From: Deltaproteobacteria bacterium RIFCSPHIGHO2_01_FULL_43_49
GTDB lineage: Bacteria; UBA10199; SPLOWO2-01-44-7
Reading direction: 5' to 3'
Length of the DNA stretch: 64,000 bases
Assembly (NCBI GenBank): GCA_001798075.1
Contig: MGRG01000014.1
Location: 186,001-250,000 of the forward strand
Shown here piece after piece: positions 8,379-16,473 of this stretch (positions within the stretch are counted from its first letter, which is position 1; the number at the start of each line of letters is the position of its first letter). Below the pieces are notes generated by a model. The model made no database searches. It was given only the letters and a program-made list of their open reading frames with translations, and was not told the origin of the DNA. A program made the position numbers and the translations under genes.

Positions 8379-8957
8379 TCAATGTCCCAATAATTCGATG
8401 ACTTCTTTCGCGTGAGGAAATTGTTTTAGAAGGTCCAAGCGGTTGCCCAGTTCAAAATCTTGAAAATCAAAACCCGGTGCAACCGTGGCGCCGATCAGTG
8501 AAAACCGACTTCCTTGATTGGGATAAGCCCCAAACCAATTGCCCGCTCGCACAATGTATTGAAGAGATTGCCCTGCTTTGACATCCTGGCCTAAAATTGT
8601 TTTTTTGATTTTTCCCGCCGGAGTAATTTCGACAACGGTTAATGGGTCTCCCAGATAAAAATGAAAAACTTCGTCTGAAGAGAGGCGATGTAATTGTGAT
8701 TTCGTTCCCTCTGGAAGCAAATAATAAATTGCGGTTGAATAATTGCGGTCTCCTTGAAACACATCGGGCAAAGCATTTTTTGCAATCGTTCCCTTTGCGC
8801 GATAGGTTTCTTTGTAATAACCACCTTCCGGATGTGGCTGGAGGCCAAAGAGTGCAATCAGTTCTTGTACGGTGATGTTCGTCACAGGGGTTTCCTTTTT
8901 TGAAAAACAAGCCAAAATGACAAAAATAAGCCAGCAAACTGCCAATATTTTTTTCAT
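8379..8957 (-). CDS. DUF985-type cupin lipoprotein
   Basis: 192 aa. The signal sequence ends in a lipobox (VILAC, Cys17), so the protein is lipid-anchored. The rest is a single cupin barrel of the DUF985 family: LIALFGLQPHPEGGYYKETY, then AIYYLLPEGTKSQLHRLSSDEVFHFYLGDP, then GATVAPGFDFQDFELGNR. The HxPEGG and HRLSSDEVFHF motifs supply the metal-binding type residues. DUF985 members are usually cytoplasmic without a signal, so the lipoprotein leader is a variation. Substrate unknown. Confidence 0.85.
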   Translation of the reverse strand: MKKILAVCWLIFVILACFSKKETPVTNITVQELIALFGLQPHPEGGYYKETYRAKGTIAKNALPDVFQGDRNYSTAIYYLLPEGTKSQLHRLSSDEVFHFYLGDPLTVVEITPAGKIKKTILGQDVKAGQSLQYIVRAGNWFGAYPNQGSRFSLIGATVAPGFDFQDFELGNRLDLLKQFPHAKEVIELLGH

Positions 8958-8978
8958 TTCTGATAAACAGTTTTATCT

Positions 8979-9000
8979 TTGCGTCCCTTACCGGGTTTAC
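8979..9000 (-). repeat. Degenerate tRNA-Glu 3' end (old attachment-site remnant?)
   Basis: TTGCGTCCCTTACCGG here matches the 3' end of the tRNA-Glu gene (18502 onward) at 17 of the first 19 positions, in the same orientation, then diverges. It lies immediately downstream of the cold-shock gene stop and 304 bp left of the attL candidate at 9283. I read it as the left end of an earlier insertion into the same tRNA gene. Confidence 0.45.
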
Positions 9001-9004
9001 GCTG

Positions 9005-9199
9005 CTACTTACGACTTACTTTTTCAGCGCAAGGACCCTTTTTTCCTTCACCAATTTCGAATTCAACCTTGTCATCTTTGGTGATTGGGCCATTCACGAT
9101 GGCTGAAGAGTGGACAAAGAGATCTTTGCCACCATTATCAGGCGTGATAAATCCAAAACCCTTGTCCTCATTGAAGAACTTCACTGTACCTGTTTCCAC
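9005..9199 (-). CDS. CspA-family cold-shock protein
   Basis: 64-aa single cold-shock domain, an RNA/ssDNA chaperone. RNP1 is KGFGFITPD and RNP2 is [10 protein letters not shown]. The start is GTG with a strong ribosome site AAGGAGG seven bases upstream. The gene is flanked by two tRNA-Glu 3'-end copies (8979 and 9283), so it may have arrived on a mobile segment. No long cold-shock-type 5' leader is evident on the 3' side of the flanking repeat. Confidence 0.95.
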   Translation of the reverse strand: METGTVKFFNEDKGFGFITPDNGGKDLFVHSSAIVNGPITKDDKVEFEIGEGKKGPCAEKVSRK

Positions 9200-9282
9200 T
9201 ATTGCCTCCTTTTGGTTGATGTCCCCATCATACTAAAAACAAACCAGCCTGACAACCCCTCATGAAGAGGATCTGCCTAACT

Positions 9283-9293
9283 TTGCGTCCCCT
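9283..9293. repeat. attL candidate of the tRNA-Glu element
   Basis: TTGCGTCCCCT, identical to 18502-18512 at the 3' end of the tRNA-Glu gene and in the same orientation. The two copies bracket the recombinase-bearing segment. Confidence 0.6.
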
Positions 9294-9405
9294 TACACCA
9301 CAATAGTGAACACACAACAAGAAGCTATTTTGTGGCCTATTGAGGCGTTGTTTTAGGAGGCTACACAAAAATATTATGCCAGAAGGATGAGGCCAAGGAG
9401 ATACA

Positions 9406-9777
9406 ATGCAGTTTGATAAACAGGGAAGAAACAGGGAAAAAGTCGGAAAAAATTGCCCTCCTCAACACTCCCAATGGAAGCAGGGACAGTCGGGGAATCC
9501 TAATGGAAGACCCCCAAAGCATGAGTGCTTCACTTCCCTTCTCAAGGAAGAAATTACAAAGATAGACCCTCAAGACAAAGAAGGCCGGACTTGGTTGGAG
9601 ATAATAGTTCGCGCCACATTGGAGCTTGCCATTAAGGGCAACGCTACGGCTCTGAAAGAGGTATGGCAAAGAGTGGATGGGAGACCTCCTCAGGCAATTG
9701 ATTTAAACACAAACGTTAGAACAATCGAAGACGAGCTTGCCGACCTCCCAGACCTAGATAAGTGGCAAGCAACATGA
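9406..9777 (+). CDS. DUF5681-domain protein
   Basis: 123 aa. The N-terminal WKQGQSGNPNGRPPKHECF is the hallmark of DUF5681, a small domain found in phage and island proteins often next to terminase or packaging functions. The remainder is helical and charged (LLKEEITKIDPQDKEG, then ATLELAIKGNATALKEVWQR). It is the first gene inside the element's left end, with a purine-rich ribosome site (AAGGAGATACA). No terminase gene is nearby, so the role stays open. Confidence 0.8.
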   Translation: MQFDKQGRNREKVGKNCPPQHSQWKQGQSGNPNGRPPKHECFTSLLKEEITKIDPQDKEGRTWLEIIVRATLELAIKGNATALKEVWQRVDGRPPQAIDLNTNVRTIEDELADLPDLDKWQAT

Positions 9778-9813
9778 GCAAAAGAAAAAGTTGATTGGCT
9801 TTTAGAAGATCAT

Positions 9814-10041
9814 TTAAAACTGGGCGAAAAATTGCTTTAAAGAAACACTCAGGGCATCTGCCAATTTTAAAACAGTTTTCATGTGGATAGGCTTCCCCGC
9901 CTCAATCCGCTGGTAAAAACGAACTGAAAAACCAAAATCCATCATATCTTCTTGGGTCAAGCTGGCTTTAAGCCGCAGTTTTTTAACCGTAGAGCCAAAC
10001 GTCTTGAAAAATTTGGTCTGATTGCCATATCGAGTGGCCAT
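9814..10041 (-). CDS. XRE-type HTH regulator
   Basis: 75 aa from the internal ATG MATRYGNQTK; the frame can extend upstream to 10143 but without family support. The helix-turn-helix reads STVKKLRLKASLTQEDMMDF, then GFSVRFYQRIEAGKPIHMKT, then LKLADALSVSLKQFF, typical of phage-repressor-like regulators. It is transcribed leftward, opposite to most element genes, and a perfect 18-bp dyad sits 39 bp upstream of this start, a good candidate for its operator. It probably controls the element's rightward genes. Confidence 0.85.
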   Translation of the reverse strand: MATRYGNQTKFFKTFGSTVKKLRLKASLTQEDMMDFGFSVRFYQRIEAGKPIHMKTVLKLADALSVSLKQFFAQF

Positions 10042-10079
10042 AATGGGCCGAACAATACGTGCCTTGGCCCTATTAAACC

Positions 10080-10097
10080 ACGGCCCGAACGGGCCGT
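10080..10097. promoter_or_regulatory. Perfect dyad, probable XRE operator
   Basis: ACGGCCCG-AA-CGGGCCGT, an 8-bp perfect inverted repeat with a 2-bp spacer, between the XRE gene and the divergent lipoprotein gene. Position and symmetry suit a dimeric repressor site. Confidence 0.5.
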
Positions 10098-10161
10098 AAT
10101 AGCTGTTGATTACAAAATGATAGGCTGATAGGTTAGCAAACAAACTGGCAATTGGTTCCCC

Positions 10162-10710
10162 ATGCTACTTATGAAGAGGTCGTATTTGATTCTAACAGTA
10201 TTTGTGATGTTGGCCATCTTGGGCGTCTCCTGTGCCACGACGCATCTTAATACGACCTACCACAGTGATGGTCGATTTTATCAACCTGCTCAGAAGTACC
10301 GTTTCGCAGTAATAAAGAGGTCTTTCGATATGGCAGATAATACAGGTTCGCAACTTGCTCTCGTTACATCAGGGTTGAGAGTAGGAGACATAGAGGCTGT
10401 TATTAGGGGACATATATTAAAGAATGGAATTTCTACTTTAAACGAACAAGAATATGGCAAGCTAAAAAGAAATCAAAAACTACGTTGCTTACTTATTGAA
10501 TGGGGTATCAGTGGCAGGAATGCGCGTGATAAAGATGGGGCATATAGTCAAGAAGTAACAGTTGGCATTACAGATGCAATGTCACAAGAATTAGTTTACC
10601 GAGGCATTGGAGAGTATATAGGGCAAACTGAAATTGATGATTTGCGAGGAGCGTTACTTGCAGCGCTAAAGAATTTTAGCATGCTACCCGATAAGCCAGA
10701 TAATCGATAG
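10162..10710 (+). CDS. Lipoprotein of unknown function, element cargo
   Basis: 182 aa (or 179 from the second ATG). The signal peptide ends in a lipobox LGVSC, followed by ATTHLNTTYH. The mature domain of about 155 residues has alternating strands and helices (FAVIKRSFDMADNTGSQLAL, then KLRCLLIEWGISGRNARD, then VTVGITDAMSQELVYRGIGE) and resembles small outer-membrane-associated lipoproteins of the DUF4136 kind without being a clear member. It is divergent from the XRE gene. Function unknown. Confidence 0.75.
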   Translation: MLLMKRSYLILTVFVMLAILGVSCATTHLNTTYHSDGRFYQPAQKYRFAVIKRSFDMADNTGSQLALVTSGLRVGDIEAVIRGHILKNGISTLNEQEYGKLKRNQKLRCLLIEWGISGRNARDKDGAYSQEVTVGITDAMSQELVYRGIGEYIGQTEIDDLRGALLAALKNFSMLPDKPDNR

Positions 10711-10921
10711 GTTCTCAATTTATTAACGGATTTTTAATCTTTTCAACGGTCTAGTTTTTGGGGAGGACGTCAAGCGGTGGGAAGGTCAGCAGTTAGAAGC
10801 TGTTTCAAAAATCTTCTTGATTTAGGTGCAAAACCTGTTTAATTTCGACCCCTAATTTTGGTCAAGGGCTATTTCAATTTTCGTCGACCTATTTTTGGCA
10901 GTTTGGGGTATAATTCATTTT

Positions 10922-11713
10922 ATGAAACAGGAGCACATTGATCTTTTATTAAAGTATTGTCTTGCTCTTGCTGGAGAAGAAGATTGGGGAAATCGAGAAT
11001 TAGGCCCAATTCATCTTATTAAGTATGTGTATCTCGCCGACCTTGCTTTTGCCGAAAGATACCAGGGGCGTACCTTTTCAGGCGTTACATGGAAGTTTTA
11101 TAATTATGGGCCTTGGTCCTTAGAAATTTATCAACGAATCAAACCAATTGTTTTAGCAACAGGCGCAGAGGAACGTTCAATTAGCACTAAGTATGAAGAC
11201 GACACAGTTAGATGGTCACTTTGTGATAGCCACCTATGTAAAGAGCTGGAAAGACAATTGCCAATCGAAATTACTAGCATACTTAAAAGAAGTATTCATC
11301 GTTTTGGGGCGGACACATCGGAATTATTAAATTATGTATATATGACTTCTCCAATGTTAAATGCGGCACCAGGCGACATCCTTTCTTTCTCACCTCAAAA
11401 TTCTTCTGCACAAAAAACCGATATGGAGGCCGCTGGGCAAAAACAATCGAATGCACATAGTTATAAAGAGGAAAAACGTCGTAAAAAGAAACTTCAAGAT
11501 TTAAGAGAGAGAGTTCAAAAAGCGCTACACACAATGGGTACAAAAAAACTTGTTTCGCCATCACCAAAACCTAGATACGATGAGATGTTTTTTGAAGGGC
11601 AGAAATGGTTGGAAGATATAGCTGGTGCTGAAATTAAACCTTGTGAGGGGGAACTTCTTTTTTCAGAAAAAATTTGGCTTTCTCCGGCAAGACGGGAACC
11701 CAATGTATCCTGA
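10922..11713 (+). CDS. Panacea/SocA-like (DUF4065-type) protein, probable antitoxin
   Basis: 263 aa from the ATG at 10922; nine more codons are open upstream. The N-terminal ~140 residues fit the Panacea fold: LIKYVYLADLAFAERYQGRT, then SGVTWKFYNYGPWSLEIYQR. That is the pattern of the antitoxin/adaptor domain seen in SocA and GepA-type proteins. A charged, Lys-rich linker (KEEKRRKKKLQDLRERVQKA) leads to a C-terminal tail. A TATAAT box at 10909-10914 ends only 7 bp before the ATG, suggesting a leaderless or very short-leader transcript. The stop overlaps the next gene's start by 10 bp. I infer a two-gene toxin-antitoxin-like module. Confidence 0.7.
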   Translation: MKQEHIDLLLKYCLALAGEEDWGNRELGPIHLIKYVYLADLAFAERYQGRTFSGVTWKFYNYGPWSLEIYQRIKPIVLATGAEERSISTKYEDDTVRWSLCDSHLCKELERQLPIEITSILKRSIHRFGADTSELLNYVYMTSPMLNAAPGDILSFSPQNSSAQKTDMEAAGQKQSNAHSYKEEKRRKKKLQDLRERVQKALHTMGTKKLVSPSPKPRYDEMFFEGQKWLEDIAGAEIKPCEGELLFSEKIWLSPARREPNVS

Positions 11714-12404
11714 TGATTCAATTCAATCCCTTGTAAAAGATTGGTGGTTAAATGATGAAACAAATAAAGTTTGCCGCGGAAGGTTAATATGGACCATCAT
11801 CCCACATGTTGATCTGCTTCCAATGATTCTTGTGCCAGAAGGCAGATCAGGTCCAACTGACCATACTAAGTGCCGCTTTACATTAAAACCTTTGGATATT
11901 GATAATCCTCCTCAAACTCCCCAGCTTCCTGTAGCTGCACTTCCAAATTTTCCAGATGAAACTCGCATAGTTTATAGGGCAAAAAGACGCCCTGCTATTA
12001 TATTAAGCATTGGAGGCCCTGAAATCCCTAGGGAGATTAGAACTGGTGGAGTACGCTGGCAAACTGCTCCAACTTTACTTGTAGTCCCCTGCTATGGCAT
12101 TGAAGCTTCTGGAAAGCGTGGAGGATTTCGAGAAGATTTTGTAAGTCGAATTAGGAGATGTGAATATCCACAATATATGTGGGATAAATTACCAACTACG
12201 AAAAGTGGTGTTGAATCCATTCTTTTTTTTAATCGTATTCAGCCTATAGGGAAACACTATAATTCGTTTGAAACAACCCCTTTTAAATTAAGCGAGGAAG
12301 CTATGAAGGTTGTCGATGAGTGGGCGCTCTGGATACTGACAGACTGCTTAGACGAAAACGGCACTTTGTTCGGTATCAGGCAGGGTTTGCTAGAGATAGG
12401 TTAA
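11704..12404 (+). CDS. Partner of the Panacea-type protein, possible MazF/PemK-like toxin
   Basis: 233 aa from the ATG at 11704, inside the end of the upstream gene. No family is recognised with certainty. The strands VYRAKRRPAIILSIGG and APTLLVVPCYG, then the late ILFFNRIQPIGKHYNSF, echo the RPAVVLS and LRLDRLQPI-type strands of MazF/PemK SH3-like barrels. A conserved-looking block SRIRRCEYPQYMWDKLP sits between them. The C-terminal helix (SEEAMKVVDEWALWILTDCL) resembles tails of such proteins. Tight overlap with a Panacea gene suggests it is the toxin. Assignment is tentative. Confidence 0.5.
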
Positions 12405-12427
12405 GCCGCAAAGTGACACTGTCAAAA

Positions 12428-12448
12428 AAGGGCTCATTACTAGCCCTT
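12428..12448 (-). terminator. Hairpin with T-run on the minus strand
   Basis: AAGGGCT-CATTACT-AGCCCTT, a 7-bp stem. Read on the minus strand it is followed by TTTTTT, and on the plus strand it is preceded by AAAAAA. It separates the Panacea module from the resolvase operon. Confidence 0.5.
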
Positions 12449-12512
12449 AAATTCCTTAATAAAATCAAGTCCTCAAATCTTCTACTTCACCGTCCAAAAA
12501 GGTACACCTTTC

Positions 12513-12539
12513 TTGACAAGCGTATAACGATGGTATAAC
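12513..12539 (+). promoter_or_regulatory. Sigma-70-type promoter for the resolvase operon
   Basis: TTGACA (12513-12518), 15-bp spacer, TATAAC (12534-12539), 9 bp before the GTG at 12549. Hence a very short leader. Confidence 0.5.
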
Positions 12540-12548
12540 ACTCATGGG

Positions 12549-12743
12549 GTGAAACCAAATCGGAATCCCCAATCAAATCTGCTTGCCTTTAGGCTCCCGG
12601 ACGATGTGCGGAGGCAGTTACCCAAAGAAAACCTCTCTGCATTCATAAAAGAGGCGATAACTGAAAAATTGGAAGGCATGAAAAATTTGGTGCCCTGTCC
12701 TACTTGTAAGGGTATCGGAAAAATAAGGAGGAAATCAGTGTGA
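12549..12743 (+). CDS. Small RHH-like protein with a CxxC
   Basis: 64 aa, GTG start (an in-frame ATG just before it closes at once). The N-terminal segment NLLAFRLPDDVRRQLPKENL, then SAFIKEAITEKLEG, looks like a short ribbon-helix-helix regulator. The end, VPCPTCKGIGKIRRKS, holds one CxxC plus a Gly-x-Gly as in DnaJ-type zinc repeats. The stop overlaps the resolvase GTG by 4 bp, so it is translationally coupled to it and may regulate it. Confidence 0.6.
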   Translation: MKPNRNPQSNLLAFRLPDDVRRQLPKENLSAFIKEAITEKLEGMKNLVPCPTCKGIGKIRRKSV

Positions 12744-13309
12744 AGATAGCCATTTATGCGAGGGTAAGTAGCGACGATCAGAAAACAGACCTACAATTGG
12801 ATGCTATTCGGAGTTATTCGGAAAATCGTGAGCTATCGGTTTTCAAAGAGTATGTGGACCGCATTTCGGGTGCCAAAGCCGACCGGCCCGCACTCAATGA
12901 GTTATTGGCTGATGCCAGGCGAAAAAGATTTGATGTCGTTGTTGTTTGGAAAATCGACCGCCTCGGTCGATCTGTCCCCCATCTTCTGAGTGTCCTAACC
13001 GAATTGCAGGCCCTTGGAATTGGCTTTGTTAGTCTACAAGAGGCGCTTGACACGAAAACACCTGCTGGCAGAATGGTTTTTACCTTTTTGGGAGCCGTAG
13101 CAGAATTTGAGCGTGCCATTATCGCCGAAAGGGTGAAGGCCGGAATGTCAGCCGCTAAAAAGCGGGGTAAGCATTGTGGAAGGCCGCAAATGTGCATAAA
13201 TGAGATTGAAATCCAATCAATGAAGGAACAGGGCATGAGTCTTAGAAAAATTGCAAAATCGCTGGGCGTCAGTCATCAAACGATTGCGAACCAGCTCAAG
13301 GCGGTATAG
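12740..13309 (+). CDS. Small serine recombinase (resolvase/invertase family)
   Basis: 189 aa. N-terminal catalytic domain with YARVSSDDQ (nucleophile Ser), DRISGAKADRPALNELLADA, VVVWKIDRLGRS and AVAEFERAIIAERVKAGM. The C-terminal helix-turn-helix of the Hin/resolvase type is MKEQGMSLRKIAKSLGVSHQ. GTG start with AGGAGG upstream. It is a second, smaller recombinase besides the large one at the right end of the element. It could resolve or invert element DNA; no res-type repeat array was identified next to it. Confidence 0.93.
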   Translation: MKIAIYARVSSDDQKTDLQLDAIRSYSENRELSVFKEYVDRISGAKADRPALNELLADARRKRFDVVVVWKIDRLGRSVPHLLSVLTELQALGIGFVSLQEALDTKTPAGRMVFTFLGAVAEFERAIIAERVKAGMSAAKKRGKHCGRPQMCINEIEIQSMKEQGMSLRKIAKSLGVSHQTIANQLKAV

Positions 13310-13341
13310 CTCAAGGCTGAATTGGATAACAAGGGACTGGA

Positions 13342-13968
13342 ATGGACGGGAATAAAAACCAAAAGCTTGATTACGACTACGAGATAAAGAAGGGTTATTG
13401 GAATTTGAGTGAGGCTGTTCACCTTCTTCTTGACGTTAATGCCGATAACTTTTCGGTAACAGAGGACGGTGTCCCTTATGAACTTAGAAAAAAAATTGAA
13501 AAAATGACCGATCTATTAGAGCGTGGCCCATATGATGGCTATGATAAGGTTGGGCCCGGCGAAGTCTTAGAATGGGCCATTGAGAAAGGTATTTCAATTC
13601 CCGAAGGTCTCGAAAGAGTTGCAAAGCAAGCAGACATTTTGCCTATAAAATCCGATAATATCGACCCCTCAGAACTCAAGGAACAAATTGAAGAATTGAA
13701 AAAAGAGAATGCCGATTTAAAACGTAAATCAAAAGAGACGGGAAAACAGTTCGCAAAAACAAAGGCTACCATTTTAGGAGCTGCTCTTTATTGTGTGATA
13801 AATTATCCTGATGAATGTCGTGCAAAAACAGGCTCTAAAGACTTTAAGATTAGCAAAATCGCTGAATGCATAAACGACCATATTCACAACTGGTTTAAAG
13901 ATGAAAACCCTCCGGCTATCGATACAATGAAAAAAAGGATTGGAGAATTCCTGTCAAGCAAAGAGTGA
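13342..13968 (+). CDS. Coiled-coil protein of unknown function
   Basis: 208 aa. The N-terminal ~110 residues are mixed (KKGYWNLSEAVHLLLDVNAD). A strong coiled coil runs over about residues 113-140 (SELKEQIEELKKENADLKRK), followed by a helical C-terminal domain (ATILGAALYCVINYP, then IDTMKKRIGEFLSSKE). The tail layout of a coiled coil followed by a helical bundle with EIN-like spacing resembles proteins seen on phage-like islands. It starts 32 bp after the resolvase stop and is probably in that operon. Not recognised. Confidence 0.6.
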   Translation: MDGNKNQKLDYDYEIKKGYWNLSEAVHLLLDVNADNFSVTEDGVPYELRKKIEKMTDLLERGPYDGYDKVGPGEVLEWAIEKGISIPEGLERVAKQADILPIKSDNIDPSELKEQIEELKKENADLKRKSKETGKQFAKTKATILGAALYCVINYPDECRAKTGSKDFKISKIAECINDHIHNWFKDENPPAIDTMKKRIGEFLSSKE

Positions 13969-14147
13969 GCTTCTTTTTTACGCATTATCAATTCTTTTCA
14001 AAAGATATCCATAGTAATAATCAATAGTTACACAATTTTCTGTTACCTCTAAATTATTAGTGCATTCACTCTAAAAATTTAGAAGCCCCAAATTTTAGGT
14101 ACCCCCATGTTATTTTGCTCACGAAATAATGAAAGGGTTTGGACGGA

Positions 14148-14375
14148 ATGGAAAATTCATCGGTCAATTTCAAATGGCAGCAAATCCAAGAGGCAATTCA
14201 CCTTTGCCGTAGTTTCGTCCTCGATTCAATTGAGTTAGAAGTGGGGGACAAACCTAACTGGAAGTACCTACGCTCAAGGCTCTTAAGAGCTTTTGGTGAT
14301 CGTGGTCTCGAAAACCGCATCCAGCAAATTTTAACTGAACAAGAGAGTAATGGAGGGAGACCCTTCAATGATTGA
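14148..14375 (+). CDS. Small helical protein, unknown
   Basis: 75 aa from the ATG at 14148 (a TTG at 14139 is the alternative). Contains FKWQQIQEAIHLCRSFVLDS and a basic helix WKYLRSRLLRAFGDRG. It is the first gene of a tightly overlapping series running to the recombinase. The 170 bp upstream are AT-rich and contain an imperfect inverted repeat (CTAAAAATTT / AAATTTTAG near 14076-14104). No family recognised. Confidence 0.5.
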   Translation: MENSSVNFKWQQIQEAIHLCRSFVLDSIELEVGDKPNWKYLRSRLLRAFGDRGLENRIQQILTEQESNGGRPFND

Positions 14376-14685
14376 CCACATTGACCTCCAAGCCGCCGCT
14401 TTTTGCGTCGATCATTATCTACGAGAATCGCTTAAGCATTGGGATAATCTTGATTGGCTCTACTCTGAAAAAGCCTACCTCGAACAAACATTTGCTAAAT
14501 ACTTACACAATCAAGGGCAATTGGATGACAAACAATTAAAAGCAGCGTGGAATGATTTGGACAGCCGAATGGCCGTTTATGACGACAAGTACATGGAACG
14601 CCGAGAACTCTCTAAATACCTCAAACAGCTTGCGCATTATCTAAGAGAGGAATCCCAGAGGATAAAAAATGGAAACCGGAAATGA
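14368..14685 (+). CDS. Small helical protein, unknown
   Basis: 105 aa from the ATG at 14368, overlapping the previous stop by 8 bp and the next start by 17 bp. Acidic and mostly helical (HIDLQAAAFCVDHYLRESLK, then DKYMERRELSKYLKQLAHYL). No motif recognised. The position, immediately before the P-loop ATPase, suggests a loader or accessory role for it, which is inference. Confidence 0.55.
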   Translation: MIDHIDLQAAAFCVDHYLRESLKHWDNLDWLYSEKAYLEQTFAKYLHNQGQLDDKQLKAAWNDLDSRMAVYDDKYMERRELSKYLKQLAHYLREESQRIKNGNRK

Positions 14686-16042
14686 AATTATCGACGAGGC
14701 TTTAAAAAAACCCGATTTGGAGATCGTTCTTCCACAAATTCGCACAGCTTACGGAGGATTAAGGGAAATTGTTACAAAACACTTTCCTTCTCTATGGCCA
14801 CAACTCCATGCCTTTTTGGCAGCTACTGTTTCCATTTGTTGGTCTGATGCTGATTTGCCGGTTGCTCTAATTGCAACGGGACCCAGCGGGAGCGGCAAAA
14901 CCGAACCTTTAATGTGGATTACACGATGTGGGTTGGACATAACGGTCCGAAGCGACGATTTCACTCCCGCCAGCTTTGTAAGCCATGCAGCCAACGTCAA
15001 AAAGGAAAAACTGGAAAAAAATGACCTTTTACCTCGCATCAAGGACAAAGTGTTTTGCACAAAGGAATTGGCTCCCCTGTTTTCGGGCCGAGAGGACGAA
15101 CTTCGCACTTCCTTTGCAAAATTAACAACTGTTTTAGACGGTGAAGGGCTACTCACGTCTAGTGGAACCCACGGAACACGGGGTTATAATGAGCGTATTG
15201 TTTTTGCTTGGTTAGGGGCTACGACCCCTCCTTCTAACAAGATTTTTAATCTTATGGCCGCTTTGGGGACCCGCCTCTTCTTTTTTTCAACAGACGTTCA
15301 ACCTCCAAGAGCCCAAGATTATGCAGCCATCATTAAAGGGGAAAAAAAGAAAGCGAGAGGAAAAACAGAATGTAGGGAAGTCGTTACAAATTATCTTGGC
15401 CAACTTTTCGATTTGATTCCTGTCCGCTCGCTCTCTACAGATTCCGTCAAAGTCCCAGATAAAATTGCGAATGATATTGGCCTCCTTTGCGAAGCATTAA
15501 CCAGACTTCGGGGAGGTATCTCATTAGGAGAAGGAATCTCCCAAGAAGAAGACCGCTACACCACGCCTTCCATTGAGCACGGGTGGCGGGCAGCAGAAGT
15601 TTTAGCAACATTAGCAAAAGGCTCTGCTCTCACCCGCGGCTCTCAAAGCGTAGAAAAGGTAGATTATGAAATGATCCGCCACATTTGCCTCTCATCCATG
15701 CCAGAGACCCGCAGAAAGGTATTTGAAGCCTTACTGACGCAAGAAGGAGCCGTTAAAGCCGAAACAATTGCCAAAAAAGCAAATATGGCCAAGAAGACGG
15801 CTCTCCACTATTTGAAAGAATTATCCATATTGGGGGTTGTTGATTCCGCTACTGATTCGGAGCCATACCTTTTTACACTGAAAGATGAGTTTCAAGGTCT
15901 CCGTCAGCACACAACCCCCGATCCGGTAACAGTTCAAAACTCTCAAAAAGAACCAACGCAAACTCAGCTAAGTATTGAAAATCATTACATTCAATGTGTT
16001 ACCCAAAATGACGGTGTGTGTGAGTTGCCGGAAGGGTTTTGA
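14669..16042 (+). CDS. P-loop ATPase, probable element replication/helicase protein
   Basis: 457 aa. The Walker A motif GPSGSGKTEP sits at about residue 70, and a helicase/AAA-like core follows (RIVFAWLGATTPPSNKIFNL, then LGTRLFFFSTD with an arginine and sensor-like polar residues). The C-terminal part carries a winged-helix-like region (ETIAKKANMAKKTALHYLKE, then LSILGVVD). This layout is common in primase/helicase-like proteins of phage satellites and integrative elements. The partner genes overlap it on both sides. I cannot place it in a named family. Confidence 0.65.
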   Translation: METGNEIIDEALKKPDLEIVLPQIRTAYGGLREIVTKHFPSLWPQLHAFLAATVSICWSDADLPVALIATGPSGSGKTEPLMWITRCGLDITVRSDDFTPASFVSHAANVKKEKLEKNDLLPRIKDKVFCTKELAPLFSGREDELRTSFAKLTTVLDGEGLLTSSGTHGTRGYNERIVFAWLGATTPPSNKIFNLMAALGTRLFFFSTDVQPPRAQDYAAIIKGEKKKARGKTECREVVTNYLGQLFDLIPVRSLSTDSVKVPDKIANDIGLLCEALTRLRGGISLGEGISQEEDRYTTPSIEHGWRAAEVLATLAKGSALTRGSQSVEKVDYEMIRHICLSSMPETRRKVFEALLTQEGAVKAETIAKKANMAKKTALHYLKELSILGVVDSATDSEPYLFTLKDEFQGLRQHTTPDPVTVQNSQKEPTQTQLSIENHYIQCVTQNDGVCELPEGF

Positions 16043-16473
16043 TGAAATATCCGCCGATTAAAGTTTTGAAGTTTGAGGGGACGAGTGACAAGGCAGTGCC
16101 TTTTGAAGAATTTTGCCAGCTAACCCTCCGGGAAATTTTAAGCGTCCATTCACACTATGCTCTCCGCATTGGCAAAGGACTCTTTGCCACCGGCGATGAA
16201 ACTCTGAAATCGGCAAAAAAACGAGAACCTGAAAACGCCTTCCCCCTTCACGAACTGATCCGTTGCGCGCTCCCCAACTGGTCGAGCGAGTTTATGGATA
16301 TGAAATTGGTGGACCTTCCTTTGCAGCACCACATTGAAGAAAACCCGGAACGTCTGCAAAGGATTATCACCCAGGTGAGGGAGATTTTCCCCGGCTCCAA
16401 AGAAGTGTCACAAGAAGAGGCTAACGAAATTTTGCCCAAATTAAAACTAGCAGACTGGGAAATTCCTCAATGA
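16042..16473 (+). CDS. Hypothetical protein in the ATPase operon
   Basis: 143 aa from the ATG that overlaps the ATPase stop by one base (TGATG). It is followed by an ATGA overlap with the next gene. Mixed alpha/beta (VPFEEFCQLTLREILSVHSH, then PENAFPLHELIRCALPNWSS). No recognised domain. Confidence 0.6.
   Translation: MKYPPIKVLKFEGTSDKAVPFEEFCQLTLREILSVHSHYALRIGKGLFATGDETLKSAKKREPENAFPLHELIRCALPNWSSEFMDMKLVDLPLQHHIEENPERLQRIITQVREIFPGSKEVSQEEANEILPKLKLADWEIPQ

Noticed and set aside
9814-10143. Long form of the XRE regulator
   Set aside because: The extra 34 residues cross the perfect dyad and lack family similarity.
13441-13448. GCCGATAA in the coiled-coil gene
   Set aside because: Inside coding sequence and lacks a -35 match.
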